Shown one piece after another: positions 16,918 to 25,634 of a DNA stretch of 64,000 bases. Position 1 is the stretch's first letter. Each line of letters opens with the position of its first letter. Origin of the DNA: Conexibacter sp. CPCC 205762 (GTDB taxonomy: Bacteria; Actinomycetota; Thermoleophilia; Solirubrobacterales; Solirubrobacteraceae); contig NZ_JAUTDN010000008.1 in the NCBI RefSeq assembly GCF_030646155.1, forward strand, positions 1 through 64,000, written 5' to 3'. Both the position numbers and the translations under genes were made by a program. Under the pieces are notes generated by a model. The model did no database searches. It had not been told where the DNA came from and saw only the letters and a list, made by a program, of their open reading frames with translations.

Positions 16918-17720
16918 CGCGTGAGCGCCCCTTCGAGCCGCGCCGAGGCGGAGCAGGTCGCGCTCGGGTCGGCCGCGTAGGGGTGGGTGGCGTTGAGCGA
17001 GAGGCCGAAGTTCCCGGCGGCGTCGACGAAGCCGAGCACGTGGACGAGGCCGTCGCCGGGCAGCGGCTTGTCGCCGATCACGCTGCTTCTGCCGGTCGAG
17101 CGCGAGATCGCGACGGGCAGGTCGACGGCGACGTCGTCGGTCTGGCAGGCGGCCTCGGAGAAGGCGCTCCTGGGGATGGTGTAGACGATCCGGCCTCTGC
17201 TGCCGTCGTCGCTGATCGTGAAGCTGAAGCCGGCGAAGGCCGGGGCGGTGTAGGTCCCGTCGGCGGGGACGACGCTCGTCGGCGCTCTCGGCGCCGGACG
17301 GGTCGGGTGCGGCCGGCCGCCGCCGGGGCCGCCCTTGCCCTCCTCGCGCTGGCGGCGGCGCTCGCGCGGGTCACGCGAGGGGCGCTCGGGGCGACCGCCG
17401 CTCTGCCGCTTCGGCGTCGATCTGCGCTTGGAGGCGCAGCGCTTGCGGCCCTTGCCGCCCTTCTTGCCTCCGCTGCCGCGACGGCCGCTCGCCTCCGCGA
17501 CGACGCCGCGGCGCGCCTTGCCGCGCTTGCCCTTCCCGGAGCCGCGCTTGGTGCACGCCGACGCCTTCTTCTTGGCGCCTCTCTTCGCGCTCGCCTGCGC
17601 GGGCTGCGAGCCGGCCGCTGCGGCCGATCCCGTCGCGGACGCCGTCGGCGCGACGACGAGCGCGAGCACGAGCGCCGCGACGGCGGCGAGCGCCGATGGA
17701 GAGATGCTGATGCGATTCAC
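16914..17720 (-). CDS. Hypothetical secreted protein with Lys/Arg-rich middle
   Basis: A 268-residue exported protein. GTG at 17720 is supported by AGGAGG five bases upstream. A signal peptide (LAAVAALVLALVVAPTASA) is followed by about 100 residues rich in Lys, Arg, Gly and Ser and a Pro-rich linker. The last 110 residues form a beta domain with two cysteines (TYTAPAFAGFSFTISDDGSRGRIVYTIP ... DDVAVDLPVAISRS) and an Ala/Thr end. The basic middle could bind wall polymers or DNA; that is speculation. It is first in a two-gene operon. Confidence 0.78.
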   Translation of the reverse strand: MNRISISPSALAAVAALVLALVVAPTASATGSAAAAGSQPAQASAKRGAKKKASACTKRGSGKGKRGKARRGVVAEASGRRGSGGKKGGKGRKRCASKRRSTPKRQSGGRPERPSRDPRERRRQREEGKGGPGGGRPHPTRPAPRAPTSVVPADGTYTAPAFAGFSFTISDDGSRGRIVYTIPRSAFSEAACQTDDVAVDLPVAISRSTGRSSVIGDKPLPGDGLVHVLGFVDAAGNFGLSLNATHPYAADPSATCSASARLEGALTR

Positions 17721-17853
17721 GACGGCCTCCTGAGGGGTCCCTCCGGCTGCCTCACCCAGCCGGTGCGGCGGCGATGCTAGCGGCGATCCGCACCGTCTCC
17801 CAGCCGTCGCACCAAACTCTGGGAGGGGGCCTAGGGTTATCGTGCGGGGCGCG

Positions 17854-19002
17854 ATGAGCACGGATGCGATCGACCCCACGGTGTGCGCCGACGTCGAGGC
17901 GCTGGCGGCGATGACGCGCGACTCGGCCGGCGCCGGCGAGCGCGCCTCGGCCGCCTGGATCGCCGCGCGGCTGCGCGCGGCCGGCGTCGAGGAGGTGCGG
18001 ACCGAGCCGTACCGCTACACGCCGACGTACACGCACGCCTACGCAGCGCACGCCGCCGCGATCGGCGTCGGCGCGGCGCTCGGCGGGCGCGCCGGCCGGC
18101 TGCTCGCGCTCGCCGCGCTCGGCTCGCTGGAGCTGGACGTCAGCGGTCGCAGGCAGTGGCTGCGGCGGTGGCTGCCGCGCGGGGAGGGGGCGAACGTGCT
18201 CGGCCGGCTGCCGGCGCGCGGGCCGCGGCGCGCGACGCTCGTCGTCGTCGCCCACCACGACGCCGCCCGCACCGGACTGATCTGGAATCCGGCGCTGAGC
18301 AGCGGCGGCGCCGCGCTGCGGCTGAAGCGGCGGGCGATGGACCCGGTCGGCTGGCCGTACGCGCTGGCGGCGCTGGCGGCCGCCTCCGGGACGCGCGCGG
18401 GGCGTGCGCTCGGCGGCACGCTGGCGCTCGCGGCGATCGGCCTGATGGCCGACGTGCAGCGCTCGCCGACGGTCCCCGGCGCCTCCGACAACGCGACCGG
18501 CGTCGCGGCGCTGCTGGCGCTGGCGAGAACGTTGGCGGCCGACCCGCCGCAGGGGCTGGAGACGATCCTGCTCGCGCCCGGCAGCGAGGAGCCGGGGATG
18601 GGCGGGATGGCCGCCTTCCTGGCCGCGCACGGCGACACGCTCGACCGCTCGACGACGTTCGTGCTCGGGCTCGACACGCTCGGTGCCGGCGAGCCGATCG
18701 TCGCGCGCGCCGAGGGCGTGCTGCTGCCGCACCGCTACGCCGCCGCCGACAACGACGTCGTGGACGCAGCCGCGCGGCGGGCCGGTCTGGAACCGCCGCA
18801 GCGGTGGCGGATCGGCGCCTACACCGACCCGATCCTCGCCCGCTTCGCCGGCCTGCGGACCGTCTCGCTGCTGTCGATCGCGCCCGACGGCCGCTACACC
18901 GACTACCACCTGCCGACGGACACCGCCGACCGCGTCGACTGGTCCTCGGTCGCCCGTTGCCTCGCGCTCGCGGAGGCGACGGCGCGCGAGCTGGTCGCCT
19001 AG
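17854..19002 (+). CDS. M28-family zinc metallopeptidase
   Basis: A 382-residue peptidase of the M28 aminopeptidase family. The two-zinc ligands are visible: His and Asp in VVVAHHDA, Asp in VPGASDNATG, Glu pair in GSEEPGMGG, Asp in LGLDTLGAGEP and His in TDYHLPTDT. Two hydrophobic segments (HAAAIGVGAALGGRAGRLLALAALG and WPYALAALAAASG...LALAAIGL) are inserted before and between the motifs and suggest membrane attachment. A TAGGGT -10-like element at 17832 makes a leaderless transcript starting at GTG 17842 possible, which would add four residues. The stop overlaps the stop of the convergent amine oxidase gene. Confidence 0.88.
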   Translation: MSTDAIDPTVCADVEALAAMTRDSAGAGERASAAWIAARLRAAGVEEVRTEPYRYTPTYTHAYAAHAAAIGVGAALGGRAGRLLALAALGSLELDVSGRRQWLRRWLPRGEGANVLGRLPARGPRRATLVVVAHHDAARTGLIWNPALSSGGAALRLKRRAMDPVGWPYALAALAAASGTRAGRALGGTLALAAIGLMADVQRSPTVPGASDNATGVAALLALARTLAADPPQGLETILLAPGSEEPGMGGMAAFLAAHGDTLDRSTTFVLGLDTLGAGEPIVARAEGVLLPHRYAAADNDVVDAAARRAGLEPPQRWRIGAYTDPILARFAGLRTVSLLSIAPDGRYTDYHLPTDTADRVDWSSVARCLALAEATARELVA

Positions 19003-20417
19003 CGGCGCAGCAGGCGCTGGCGGCCGGCCGCGGCCGCGTCGCCGCCTGCGCCGAGCGCGCTCGCGACTTCGCCCGCGGCCCGCTCGCCCGACTGGATCGC
19101 GCCGTCGAGGTAGCCGTTCCAGACGGTCGCGGTCTCGGTGCCGGCCCAGTGCAGCGGGCCGATCGGGGCGCGCAGCGCGGAGCCGTTGTCGCTCCAGGCG
19201 CCGGGCGGGAGGTAGGCGGCGTAGCCGCCGCCGCTGAACGGCTCGGCGCTCCACGCCTGCTCGACGTAGCGGCGCGGGAAGCGCGCCCGCGGGCCGAACA
19301 GCCGCGCCATCTCGTCGATCAGGATCGCCTGCCGCAGCGTCGGCGTCTGCCGCAGTGCCGCCCGCGCGGCGCGGCCTTCGAGGAAGGCGAGCAGGACGCC
19401 CGGCGTGCCGCCCGGGGGCGAGTTGTCGTAGAAGATCGAGGCAGGCCCGGCGAGGCTGGTGGCGTGGCCGGAGAGGCCCTCGTCGCGCCAGAACGGCTCG
19501 TCGTAGATCGCCATGCACTTGATCACCGCGCCCATCGCCATCCGCTGCATCAGCCCGTCGCGGGTCGGCGGCAGCGCCGGCGCGTAGCGCAGCCGCCCGG
19601 CCAGCGGCGGCGGGATCGCGACGATCGCGCGGCGGGCGCGCACGCCCGTGCCGTCGGCGACCGCGACCTCCACGCCATTCTCGCCGTGCGCGATCCGCGT
19701 CACCTCGGCGCCGAGCCGCACGCGCGCGCCGAGCTGCTCGGCCAGCCGCAGCGACAGCAGCTGCGAGCCGCCGCGGATGCGGTCTTGCTGCGCGCCGCCG
19801 TCGGTGTCGAGCAGCCGTTCGAACGAGCCGCCGGAGCGGATGTAGAAGAGCAGGTGCAGCAGCGACAGGTCAGCCGGATCGGACGCCCAGACGGCCTCGA
19901 CGGCGATCCGCAGCGCGTCGCGCGCGACCTGCGTGCGGACGTTGCGGCGGATCCAGGAGGCGACCGTCTGCGCGTCGGCCGAGGCGGCGACCGGCGCCGT
20001 CCACGGCGTCTCGGGGTCGATCGTGCGGGCGAGCCGGTTGAGCCGCGCCATCGCGATCCCGACCTCCGCCAGCGGCAGCGGCCCGAGCGCCGGGATCGTG
20101 CCGCGGTAGCGGTGGATCCGCCCGCCGCGCTCGATCAGGTTCTCGCCCTCGTCGCGGGTCGGGTAGGTGCTCAGGCCGAGCTCGTGCACGAGCGCGTTGA
20201 CGCGCTTCTGCGTCGGCCCGATCCACTGCCCGCCCAGCTCGACGACCTGGTCGGCGGCGGGGCCGACCGACTCGTTGAGCGTGCGCCCGCCGACGCGCTC
20301 GCGCGCCTCCAGCACGACGACGTCGAGGCCGGCGCGGACGAGGTCGCGCGCGGCGACCAGGCCCGAAAGCCCGGCTCCCACGACGACGACGTCGGCTTCG
20401 TCCAGCTCGGCGGCCAT
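18999..20417 (-). CDS. Flavin-containing monoamine oxidase family protein
   Basis: FAD-dependent amine oxidase, 472 residues. The N-terminal dinucleotide motif is DVVVVGAGLSGLVAARDLVRAGLDVVVLEARERVGGRT; GGQWIGPTQ follows, as in monoamine oxidases. The C-terminal FAD-binding segment is HWAGTETATVWNGYLDGAIQSGERAAGEV. The position of the covalent-flavin cysteine of eukaryotic MAO is not occupied in an obvious way. The specific amine is unknown. It is convergent with the M28 peptidase and likely co-transcribed with the upstream thioredoxin-like gene, 26 bp away. Confidence 0.92.
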   Translation of the reverse strand: MAAELDEADVVVVGAGLSGLVAARDLVRAGLDVVVLEARERVGGRTLNESVGPAADQVVELGGQWIGPTQKRVNALVHELGLSTYPTRDEGENLIERGGRIHRYRGTIPALGPLPLAEVGIAMARLNRLARTIDPETPWTAPVAASADAQTVASWIRRNVRTQVARDALRIAVEAVWASDPADLSLLHLLFYIRSGGSFERLLDTDGGAQQDRIRGGSQLLSLRLAEQLGARVRLGAEVTRIAHGENGVEVAVADGTGVRARRAIVAIPPPLAGRLRYAPALPPTRDGLMQRMAMGAVIKCMAIYDEPFWRDEGLSGHATSLAGPASIFYDNSPPGGTPGVLLAFLEGRAARAALRQTPTLRQAILIDEMARLFGPRARFPRRYVEQAWSAEPFSGGGYAAYLPPGAWSDNGSALRAPIGPLHWAGTETATVWNGYLDGAIQSGERAAGEVASALGAGGDAAAAGRQRLLRR

Positions 20418-20443
20418 CAGGTCGCCGAGCTTATCGGCGTGCG

Positions 20444-21184
20444 CTAGTAGAGCGCGGCAGCGAGCCGGCGGCGGCCGTCACGCGCGAGCGGGTGCTCGAC
20501 CCCGAGCTCGTCCAGCAGCCCGACGACGACCTTGCGGATCTCGTCTCTGGCGCCGTCGGCGCTCGGCAGCGCCTCCAGCAGCAGCTCCAGCGCCCGCTCG
20601 GCGTCGCCGCCGTCGAGCGCGGCGAAGGCGTCGGCCAGGTCGGGCTCGCCGCCGCGCTGCAGCGCGATCCGCGCCTGCAGCCCCTCGGCCGCGAAGTTGC
20701 CGGGCGCGCGGCCGAGCAGCTCCAGCGCGCCGTCGTCGTCGCCGTTGGCGTGGAGGATCCGCGCGAGCGGGACGAGCGCGTCGACGCGGCTCGGCTCCAG
20801 CTCCAGCGCGCGCCGCAGCGACGGCTCGTCGCCGGCGGCGATCAGGCCGTCGACCTCGGACGGGACGAGCCCGTCGAAGAAGCGCTCGACCTGCTGCGGC
20901 GGCTGCGCGCCGACGAACTCCGAGTGCAGTCTGCCGTCGACGAACGCCTTCACGGCCGGGATGCCCTGGATCTGGAAGGCGCGCGAGATGCCGGGGTTGG
21001 CGTCGGTGTCGATCTTCGCCAGCGCGACCTTGCCCTCGCGCGCGTTGGCGGCTCTCTCCAGCACCGGCCCGAGCTGACGACAGGGCCCGCACCACTCGGC
21101 CCAGAAGTCGACGACGACGGGCATCTGGTGGGAGCGATCGAGGACCTCTCTCTGGAAGTCCTGTTCGGTGACGTCGAAGACCAT
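20444..21184 (-). CDS. Thioredoxin domain-TPR protein (CnoX/YbbN-like)
   Basis: A 246-residue protein with a thioredoxin domain carrying the active WCGPC site (DFWAEWCGPCRQLGP, residues 26-40) and the cis-Pro segment IQGIPAV. From residue 110 there are TPR-like helices (EPSLRRALELEPSRVDALVPLARILHANGD). This architecture matches CnoX/YbbN, which in Escherichia coli protects clients and works with GroEL; many actinobacterial members keep the redox site, as here. Translation starts at ATG 21184 and the N-terminus VTEQDFQREVL is family-typical. Confidence 0.92.
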   Translation of the reverse strand: MVFDVTEQDFQREVLDRSHQMPVVVDFWAEWCGPCRQLGPVLERAANAREGKVALAKIDTDANPGISRAFQIQGIPAVKAFVDGRLHSEFVGAQPPQQVERFFDGLVPSEVDGLIAAGDEPSLRRALELEPSRVDALVPLARILHANGDDDGALELLGRAPGNFAAEGLQARIALQRGGEPDLADAFAALDGGDAERALELLLEALPSADGARDEIRKVVVGLLDELGVEHPLARDGRRRLAAALY

Positions 21185-21229
21185 GCCCTGAGGGTAGCGG
21201 TGGGCGCGAATCCGCTATCACCTCGGTCC

Positions 21230-22057
21230 ATGAGCGAATTCAGCGTCGAGCGCGACGGGGTCGTGCTGCAGGGGGCGGACGAGGGGGAGGGGACGCCGGT
21301 CGTGCTGCTGCACGGGCTGACCGCGACCCGCCGCTACGTCGTGATGGGGTCCAAGACGCTGGAGCGCGGCGGCCACCGCGTCGTCGCCTACGACGCGCGC
21401 GGCCACGGCAGATCGTCGCCCGCCCCGGCGCCGGACGCATACGGCTACGCGGCCCTCGCCGCCGACCTCGGCGCCGTGCTCGACGCGCGCGGCCTCGACC
21501 GCGTCGTGCTGGCCGGCGCCTCGATGGGCGCCCACACGCTGCTGCGCTGCGCGCTCGACACCCCCGAGCGGGTCGCCGGCCTCGTCGTCGTCACGCCCGC
21601 CTACGACCCGTCCTCCAACGACGACCCGCGCCGGCTCGCCTACTGGGAGCGGCTCGCGAGCGGGCTGCGCGAGGGCGGGATCGAGGGCTTCGTCGAGGCC
21701 AACCACGTCGAGCGGATGCCGCAGGCGTGGCAGGAGACGGTCCGCACCGTGCTGCGTCAGCGGCTGTCGCAGCACGACTCGCTGGAGGCGATCGCCGACG
21801 CGCTCGACGCCGTCCCGCGTTCGCGCCCGTTCGACACGCTGCACGATCTCGCCGAGCTGGAGGGGATCCCGGCGGTCGTCGTCGGCAGCCGCGACGAGGC
21901 CGATCCGACCCACCCGCTGGAGGTCGCCCGCGCCTACGCCGCCGCGATCCCGGGCGCCGAGTTGCGGGTCGAGCCGGAAGGCAGATCCCCGCTCGCCTGG
22001 CAGGGCGGCCAGCTGTCGCGCGAGATCTCCGCGCTGGCGGGTCTCGCACGTATCTGA
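21230..22057 (+). CDS. Alpha/beta-fold hydrolase
   Basis: A 275-residue alpha/beta hydrolase. The oxyanion segment VVLLHGLTATRRY, the strand-turn DARGHGRSS and the nucleophile elbow LAGASMGAHTLL (Ser near residue 103) are present. The acid may be in VVGSRDEADPTHP. The region where the catalytic histidine normally lies reads PEGRSPLAWQGGQLS with no histidine; the nearest is in DPTHPLEV. It could be a non-standard triad or an inactive member. It is divergent from the thioredoxin-TPR gene with 45 bp between starts. Confidence 0.85.
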   Translation: MSEFSVERDGVVLQGADEGEGTPVVLLHGLTATRRYVVMGSKTLERGGHRVVAYDARGHGRSSPAPAPDAYGYAALAADLGAVLDARGLDRVVLAGASMGAHTLLRCALDTPERVAGLVVVTPAYDPSSNDDPRRLAYWERLASGLREGGIEGFVEANHVERMPQAWQETVRTVLRQRLSQHDSLEAIADALDAVPRSRPFDTLHDLAELEGIPAVVVGSRDEADPTHPLEVARAYAAAIPGAELRVEPEGRSPLAWQGGQLSREISALAGLARI

Positions 22058-22130
22058 ACGAACACGTTTCTCTGGAATTCCGTTCCCTTCGGGCTGGCGC
22101 CGCACCCCGCCGCGGTGCAACGATGTCCGG

Positions 22131-22706
22131 ATGGATGCGCCGAACGACTTCCGGCGTCTGCCGGCCGGGCTCCCGGTTCCGGTCGACGACGGTGCCGCCG
22201 ACCATCTGCCGGGACTGGAGCTGCCGGAGCTGGCGTTCCCCTCGACCCACGGGGAGACGGTCGAGCTGGCCGCGCTCGCGCGCGAGTCGGGCACGCTGGT
22301 GCTGTACGTCTACCCGCGGACCGGCAGACCGGGCGAGGAGCTGCCCGAGGGGTGGGACGAGACCCCGGGCGCGCGCGGCTGCACCGTGCAGAACATCGGC
22401 TTCCGCGACCACCGCGCCCAGCTGAACGTGCTCGGCGCCGAGGTCGTCGGCCTCAGCGCCCAGTCGACCGCATTCCAGCGCGAGTTCGCCACGCGCGAGC
22501 ACATGCCCTATCCGCTGCTGTCCGACCCCGAGCTGACGCTGGCGGCGGCGCTCAGACTGCCGACCTTCGAGATCGGCGGCCTGACGCTCTTCAAGCGCCT
22601 GACGCTGATCGCCCGCGACGGCGTGATCGAGAGAGTCTTCTACCCGATCTTCCCACCCGACCGCGACGCCGCCAACGTCGTCCACTGGCTCGGAGCAGTT
22701 TCCTGA
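22131..22706 (+). CDS. Peroxiredoxin (AhpC/TSA-type)
   Basis: A 191-residue thiol peroxidase. The active cysteine is in ARGCTVQN (about residue 84), preceded by the strand LVLYVYPRTGRPGEELPEGW. LNVLGAEVVGLSAQSTAFQREFATREHMPYPLLSDPEL is typical of bacterioferritin-comigratory-protein-like enzymes. The usual PxxxTxxC motif is changed to PGARGC, with an insert between the strand and the cysteine. The gene overlaps the next gene at its stop codon, suggesting co-expression. Confidence 0.9.
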   Translation: MDAPNDFRRLPAGLPVPVDDGAADHLPGLELPELAFPSTHGETVELAALARESGTLVLYVYPRTGRPGEELPEGWDETPGARGCTVQNIGFRDHRAQLNVLGAEVVGLSAQSTAFQREFATREHMPYPLLSDPELTLAAALRLPTFEIGGLTLFKRLTLIARDGVIERVFYPIFPPDRDAANVVHWLGAVS

Positions 22707-23128
22707 GCGGCACGGCCGGCTACAGCGGCACGCCGCTGCCGCGGAAGCTGGGGATCAGAGCGGGGCAGCGGATCGCGTTCCTGGACGCGCCGCAGCCGGC
22801 CTTCGCGGAGGCGCTGGGGGAGTGGCCGGAGGGGGTCGCGGCGGCGCGGACGACGCTGCGGGGGAAGCTCGACCTCGTCGTCGTGTTCGTGACCGAGCGC
22901 GTGCGGCTGGAGCGGCGGCTGGCGAGACTGGTCGCGGCGATCGAGCCGGACGGGATGATCTGGGTCGCGTGGCCGAAGAAGGCGGCGAGAGTGCCGACCG
23001 ACGTGACCGAGGACGTCGTGCGCGAGCTGGCGCTTGCGGCCGGCGTGGTCGACGTGAAGGTCTGCGCGATCGACGCGACCTGGTCGGGCCTGAAGCTGGT
23101 CGTGCGCGTCGCCGATCGCAGACGCTGA
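22703..23128 (+). CDS. DUF3052 family protein, probable CTG start
   Basis: A 141-residue protein. TAGYSGTPLPRKLGIRAGQRIAFLDAP and LVVVFVTERVRLERRLARL through MIWVAWPKKAARVPTDVTEDVVRELAL match the DUF3052 family, small actinobacterial proteins of unknown function. Family members begin just before AGYSGTPL. In that position the frame has no ATG, GTG or TTG; the best candidate is CTG at 22703, overlapping the TGA of the peroxiredoxin gene (CTGA). Re-initiation after the upstream gene would explain a weak start. Confidence 0.82.
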   Translation: MSGTAGYSGTPLPRKLGIRAGQRIAFLDAPQPAFAEALGEWPEGVAAARTTLRGKLDLVVVFVTERVRLERRLARLVAAIEPDGMIWVAWPKKAARVPTDVTEDVVRELALAAGVVDVKVCAIDATWSGLKLVVRVADRRR

Positions 23129-23139
23129 CGACGGAGCCG

Positions 23140-23176
23140 CGGTCGATTGCTGTCGTCTATCGACAGCAATCGACCG
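23140..23176. terminator. Long perfect hairpin between convergent genes
   Basis: A perfect 16-bp stem (23140-23155 with 23161-23176) with loop TCTAT lies between the stops of the DUF3052 and MFS genes. It is AT-richer than the flanks and should act as a bidirectional terminator. Confidence 0.75.
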
Positions 23177-23187
23177 GGGTTGCCGCT

Positions 23188-24393
23188 TCAGGCCGGCGCG
23201 GGCGCCGGCTCGGCCGCCTGCGCGGGGCGCAGCTGGCGGCGGCCGGCGAGTGCGACGGTCACCGACAGCAGGCTGGCGCCGATCGCGACGACGAAGGCGC
23301 GGTGGCCGCTGGAGGCGTCGACGACGTGGCCGGCGACGGCGAGGCAGATCGCGAGGCCGCCGCCGAGCGAGGTCGACAGCCAGGCGAAGCCCTCCGTCAG
23401 CGCGGCGCGCGGGACCAGCGCCTCGACCAGCGCGAAGCTGGTGATCAGCGTCGGCGAGACCGACACGCCGCTGGCGACGATCGCGAGCACCATCAGGCCG
23501 ATCGAGTTCGCCAGCGCGAGCGGGATTGTGCCGAGGAACAGCAGCCCGAGCGCGACCGCCAGCCGCCGCTCGAGCCCGGCCCGCCAGACGCGCGCGCCGT
23601 AGAGCACGCCCGCGACGCCGCTGGAGACCGCGTGCAGCGCCAGCAGCGGGCCGCTCAGCGCCTCGTGGCCATGCTGCTCGGCGAACGCGACCATCGACAC
23701 CTCGACCGTTCCGAAGACGCCGCCGACGCCGGCCATCACCAGCGCCAGCACGAGCAGGCCGCGGGCCCGTATCGCCGAGCCGCCGCGCTCGTGGTGGGGG
23801 TGGACGGGCGGCTCGGTCGCGCGCTGGGCGGCGAAGGCGACGCCGCCGGCGAGCAGAAAGCCGAGCGCAGCCAGCAGGCCGGCGGCCGGCGTGATCGCCG
23901 TCGCCAGCAGCGTCACCAGCACAGGCCCGCAGGTGAAGACCAGCTCGTCGAGGACCGACTCCAGCGCGTACGCCGTCTGCAGCCGCTCGCCCTGCAGCAG
24001 CGTCGCCCAGCGCGAGCGCACGAGCGCGCCGAACGAGGTCATCGAGGCGCCGGTGACGGCCGCGGCGACGAAGTAGAAGGCGTGCGGGACGTCACTGGCG
24101 GCAGCGACGACGAGCGCCAGCAGGCCGGTCGTCTGCACGACCATCGCGGGCAGCAGCACGCGCCGCTGGCCGAAGCGGTCGACCAGCCGCCCCAGCTGCG
24201 GCGCGCCGATCGCGTTGGAGATCGCGATCGTCGCGCTGACGGCGCCGGCGAGGCCGTAGGAGTCGGTCGCACCGGTGATCAGCAGGACGGTGCCGAGCCC
24301 GAGCATCGCGAGCGGCAGGCGCGCGACCAGGCCCGCGCCCACGAACGCGCGCGCACCGGCGACGCGGAGGATGTCTGCATAGGGAGAGAGCAC
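23188..24393 (-). CDS. Major facilitator superfamily transporter
   Basis: A 401-residue membrane protein with about twelve hydrophobic helices in two halves. The loop 2-3 motif appears as GRLVDRFGQRRVLLPA and a central cytoplasmic loop as AAQRATEPPVHPHHERG. It resembles drug or small-molecule exporters of the MFS, but the substrate cannot be predicted. The ATG at 24393 gives MLSPYADILRVAGARAFVGAGLVAR. It converges with the DUF3052 gene on a shared hairpin. Confidence 0.88.
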   Translation of the reverse strand: MLSPYADILRVAGARAFVGAGLVARLPLAMLGLGTVLLITGATDSYGLAGAVSATIAISNAIGAPQLGRLVDRFGQRRVLLPAMVVQTTGLLALVVAAASDVPHAFYFVAAAVTGASMTSFGALVRSRWATLLQGERLQTAYALESVLDELVFTCGPVLVTLLATAITPAAGLLAALGFLLAGGVAFAAQRATEPPVHPHHERGGSAIRARGLLVLALVMAGVGGVFGTVEVSMVAFAEQHGHEALSGPLLALHAVSSGVAGVLYGARVWRAGLERRLAVALGLLFLGTIPLALANSIGLMVLAIVASGVSVSPTLITSFALVEALVPRAALTEGFAWLSTSLGGGLAICLAVAGHVVDASSGHRAFVVAIGASLLSVTVALAGRRQLRPAQAAEPAPAPA

Positions 24394-24491
24394 GACCCGA
24401 TCCCACGATCGCAGGTGCGGGGCCGGCGCGAAGGCTGACGATCGCGCGCTCGGTGCGCCGTTTGGGTGCGCGACGGGAGAGGCGGCGGGCG

Positions 24492-24803
24492 CTACGCGTG
24501 CACGCGCATGCGGGCGGCGTGGATCGCGCCGGTGACCGAGTGCGCGTCCGGCAGCGCGTCGCGCAGCGCCTCGATCTCGTTGCGGCGGAAGCGCGGGCCG
24601 GAGCCGTCGCCGACGTCGCAGGGGAAGGCGAGCCGCTCCGACCAGGCCCGCAGGGCGGTGGGGGAGACGTCGAGCAGCGCGGCCGCGTCGTCGCAGCCGA
24701 GCACCCTGTCCAGCGGCACCGAGGGCACCTGCGCGAGGTCGTCCTGCACGGCGACCAGGCCCCTGCCTTGCCGCAGTGCGAGAGGTGTCACATCACCACT
24801 CAT
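24492..24803 (-). CDS. Small helix-turn-helix (MerR/excisionase-like) DNA-binding protein
   Basis: A 103-residue protein with a helix-turn-helix of the MerR/BldC kind: CDDAAALLDVSPTALRAWSERLAFP, then RFRRNEIEALRDAL, which reads as the wing and third helix. ATG at 24803 is chosen; a GTG three codons upstream at 24812 is possible. The upstream region to 24944 is unusually AT-rich and holds a palindrome, so autoregulation is plausible. No partner gene identifies its target. Confidence 0.78.
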   Translation of the reverse strand: MSGDVTPLALRQGRGLVAVQDDLAQVPSVPLDRVLGCDDAAALLDVSPTALRAWSERLAFPCDVGDGSGPRFRRNEIEALRDALPDAHSVTGAIHAARMRVHA

Positions 24804-24909
24804 ACCTGTCACCGTAACGCATGTTCCTCCGTCGCACTAGCGTCGTAAAAGCCCGCTGCCCGTGAAGATGCCATGGTCAAACGGTTTTGAGTGGTCGAGT
24901 GACATTTGA

Positions 24910-24927
24910 CTGACCATCAATGGTCAG
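24910..24927. promoter_or_regulatory. Palindromic operator-like site
   Basis: CTGACCAT (24910-24917) and ATGGTCAG (24920-24927) form an exact 8-bp inverted repeat around CA. Further TGAC/GGTCA half-site-like words lie at 24875-24905. The site sits about 110 bp upstream of the small helix-turn-helix gene and just past the end of the HAD phosphatase gene. Confidence 0.4.
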
Positions 24928-24944
24928 CGCTCTGGCTTCCGGTA

Positions 24945-25634
24945 TTAAGAATGGTGAGGTTTGGTCGAGGGGTCGGAGAAGAGGACCTCCTCCAAGCGGT
25001 CCGCCAGCTCCGCCGCGTCGTCGTAGACGAACGTCGCGCCGGCGGCGCGCAGCTCCGCCGCGCCGATCCCGCCGCTGCGCAGCCCGACGAAGCCGATCCC
25101 GGCCCGCGCCGCCGCCTCGCCGTCCCAGACCGTGTCGCCGACGAGCAGCGCCGGTCGCCCGCCACCGCCGCGCTCCAGCGCCGCCTCGACCAGGTCGGGA
25201 GCGGGCTTGGAGGCGTCGACGTCGGCGGAGGTGGTGACGCCGTCGAGCAGCTCGCGCGCCGCCAGCAGGTCGATATAGCGGTCGACCTCCTCGGCTCTGC
25301 CGGAGCTGGCGAGCACGGTCGTGACGCCGCGCGCTCTCAGCGCCAGCAGCAGCTCGCGCGCGCCCGGCAGCGGCCGCGCCTCGTCGATCAGCGCGCCGAA
25401 CTCGTCGCCGTGGAGGCTGCGGACGTCGTCACCGTGCTCGCGCTCGGCCGCCTCGCCCGCGACCGCCGCGACGAGCTTGTCGCCGCCCTTGCCGACCTGG
25501 CGGTGGATCTCCCACGCCGGGATCTCGAACCCGATCCCGCGGAAGGCCCGCTGCCAGGCGATCACGTGCAGCTGGTTGGTGTCGACGAGCGTGCCGTCGA
25601 CGTCGAGCAGCACCAGCTGGGCGGCATCGCTCAT
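24945..25634 (-). CDS. HAD-superfamily phosphatase (phosphoglycolate phosphatase-like)
   Basis: A 229-residue haloacid-dehalogenase-fold hydrolase. Motif I is LLDVDGTLVDTN, motif II is TTVLASSGRAEEV, the motif III lysine is in ASKPAPDLV and motif IV is LVGDTVWDGEAAARAG. The helical cap between motifs I and II (WQRAFRGIGFEIPAWEIHRQVGKGG) resembles phosphoglycolate phosphatase and beta-phosphoglucomutase relatives. The start overlaps the stop of the DUF892 gene (ATGA at 25631-25634). The substrate is not predictable. Confidence 0.9.
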   Translation of the reverse strand: MSDAAQLVLLDVDGTLVDTNQLHVIAWQRAFRGIGFEIPAWEIHRQVGKGGDKLVAAVAGEAAEREHGDDVRSLHGDEFGALIDEARPLPGARELLLALRARGVTTVLASSGRAEEVDRYIDLLAARELLDGVTTSADVDASKPAPDLVEAALERGGGGRPALLVGDTVWDGEAAARAGIGFVGLRSGGIGAAELRAAGATFVYDDAAELADRLEEVLFSDPSTKPHHS

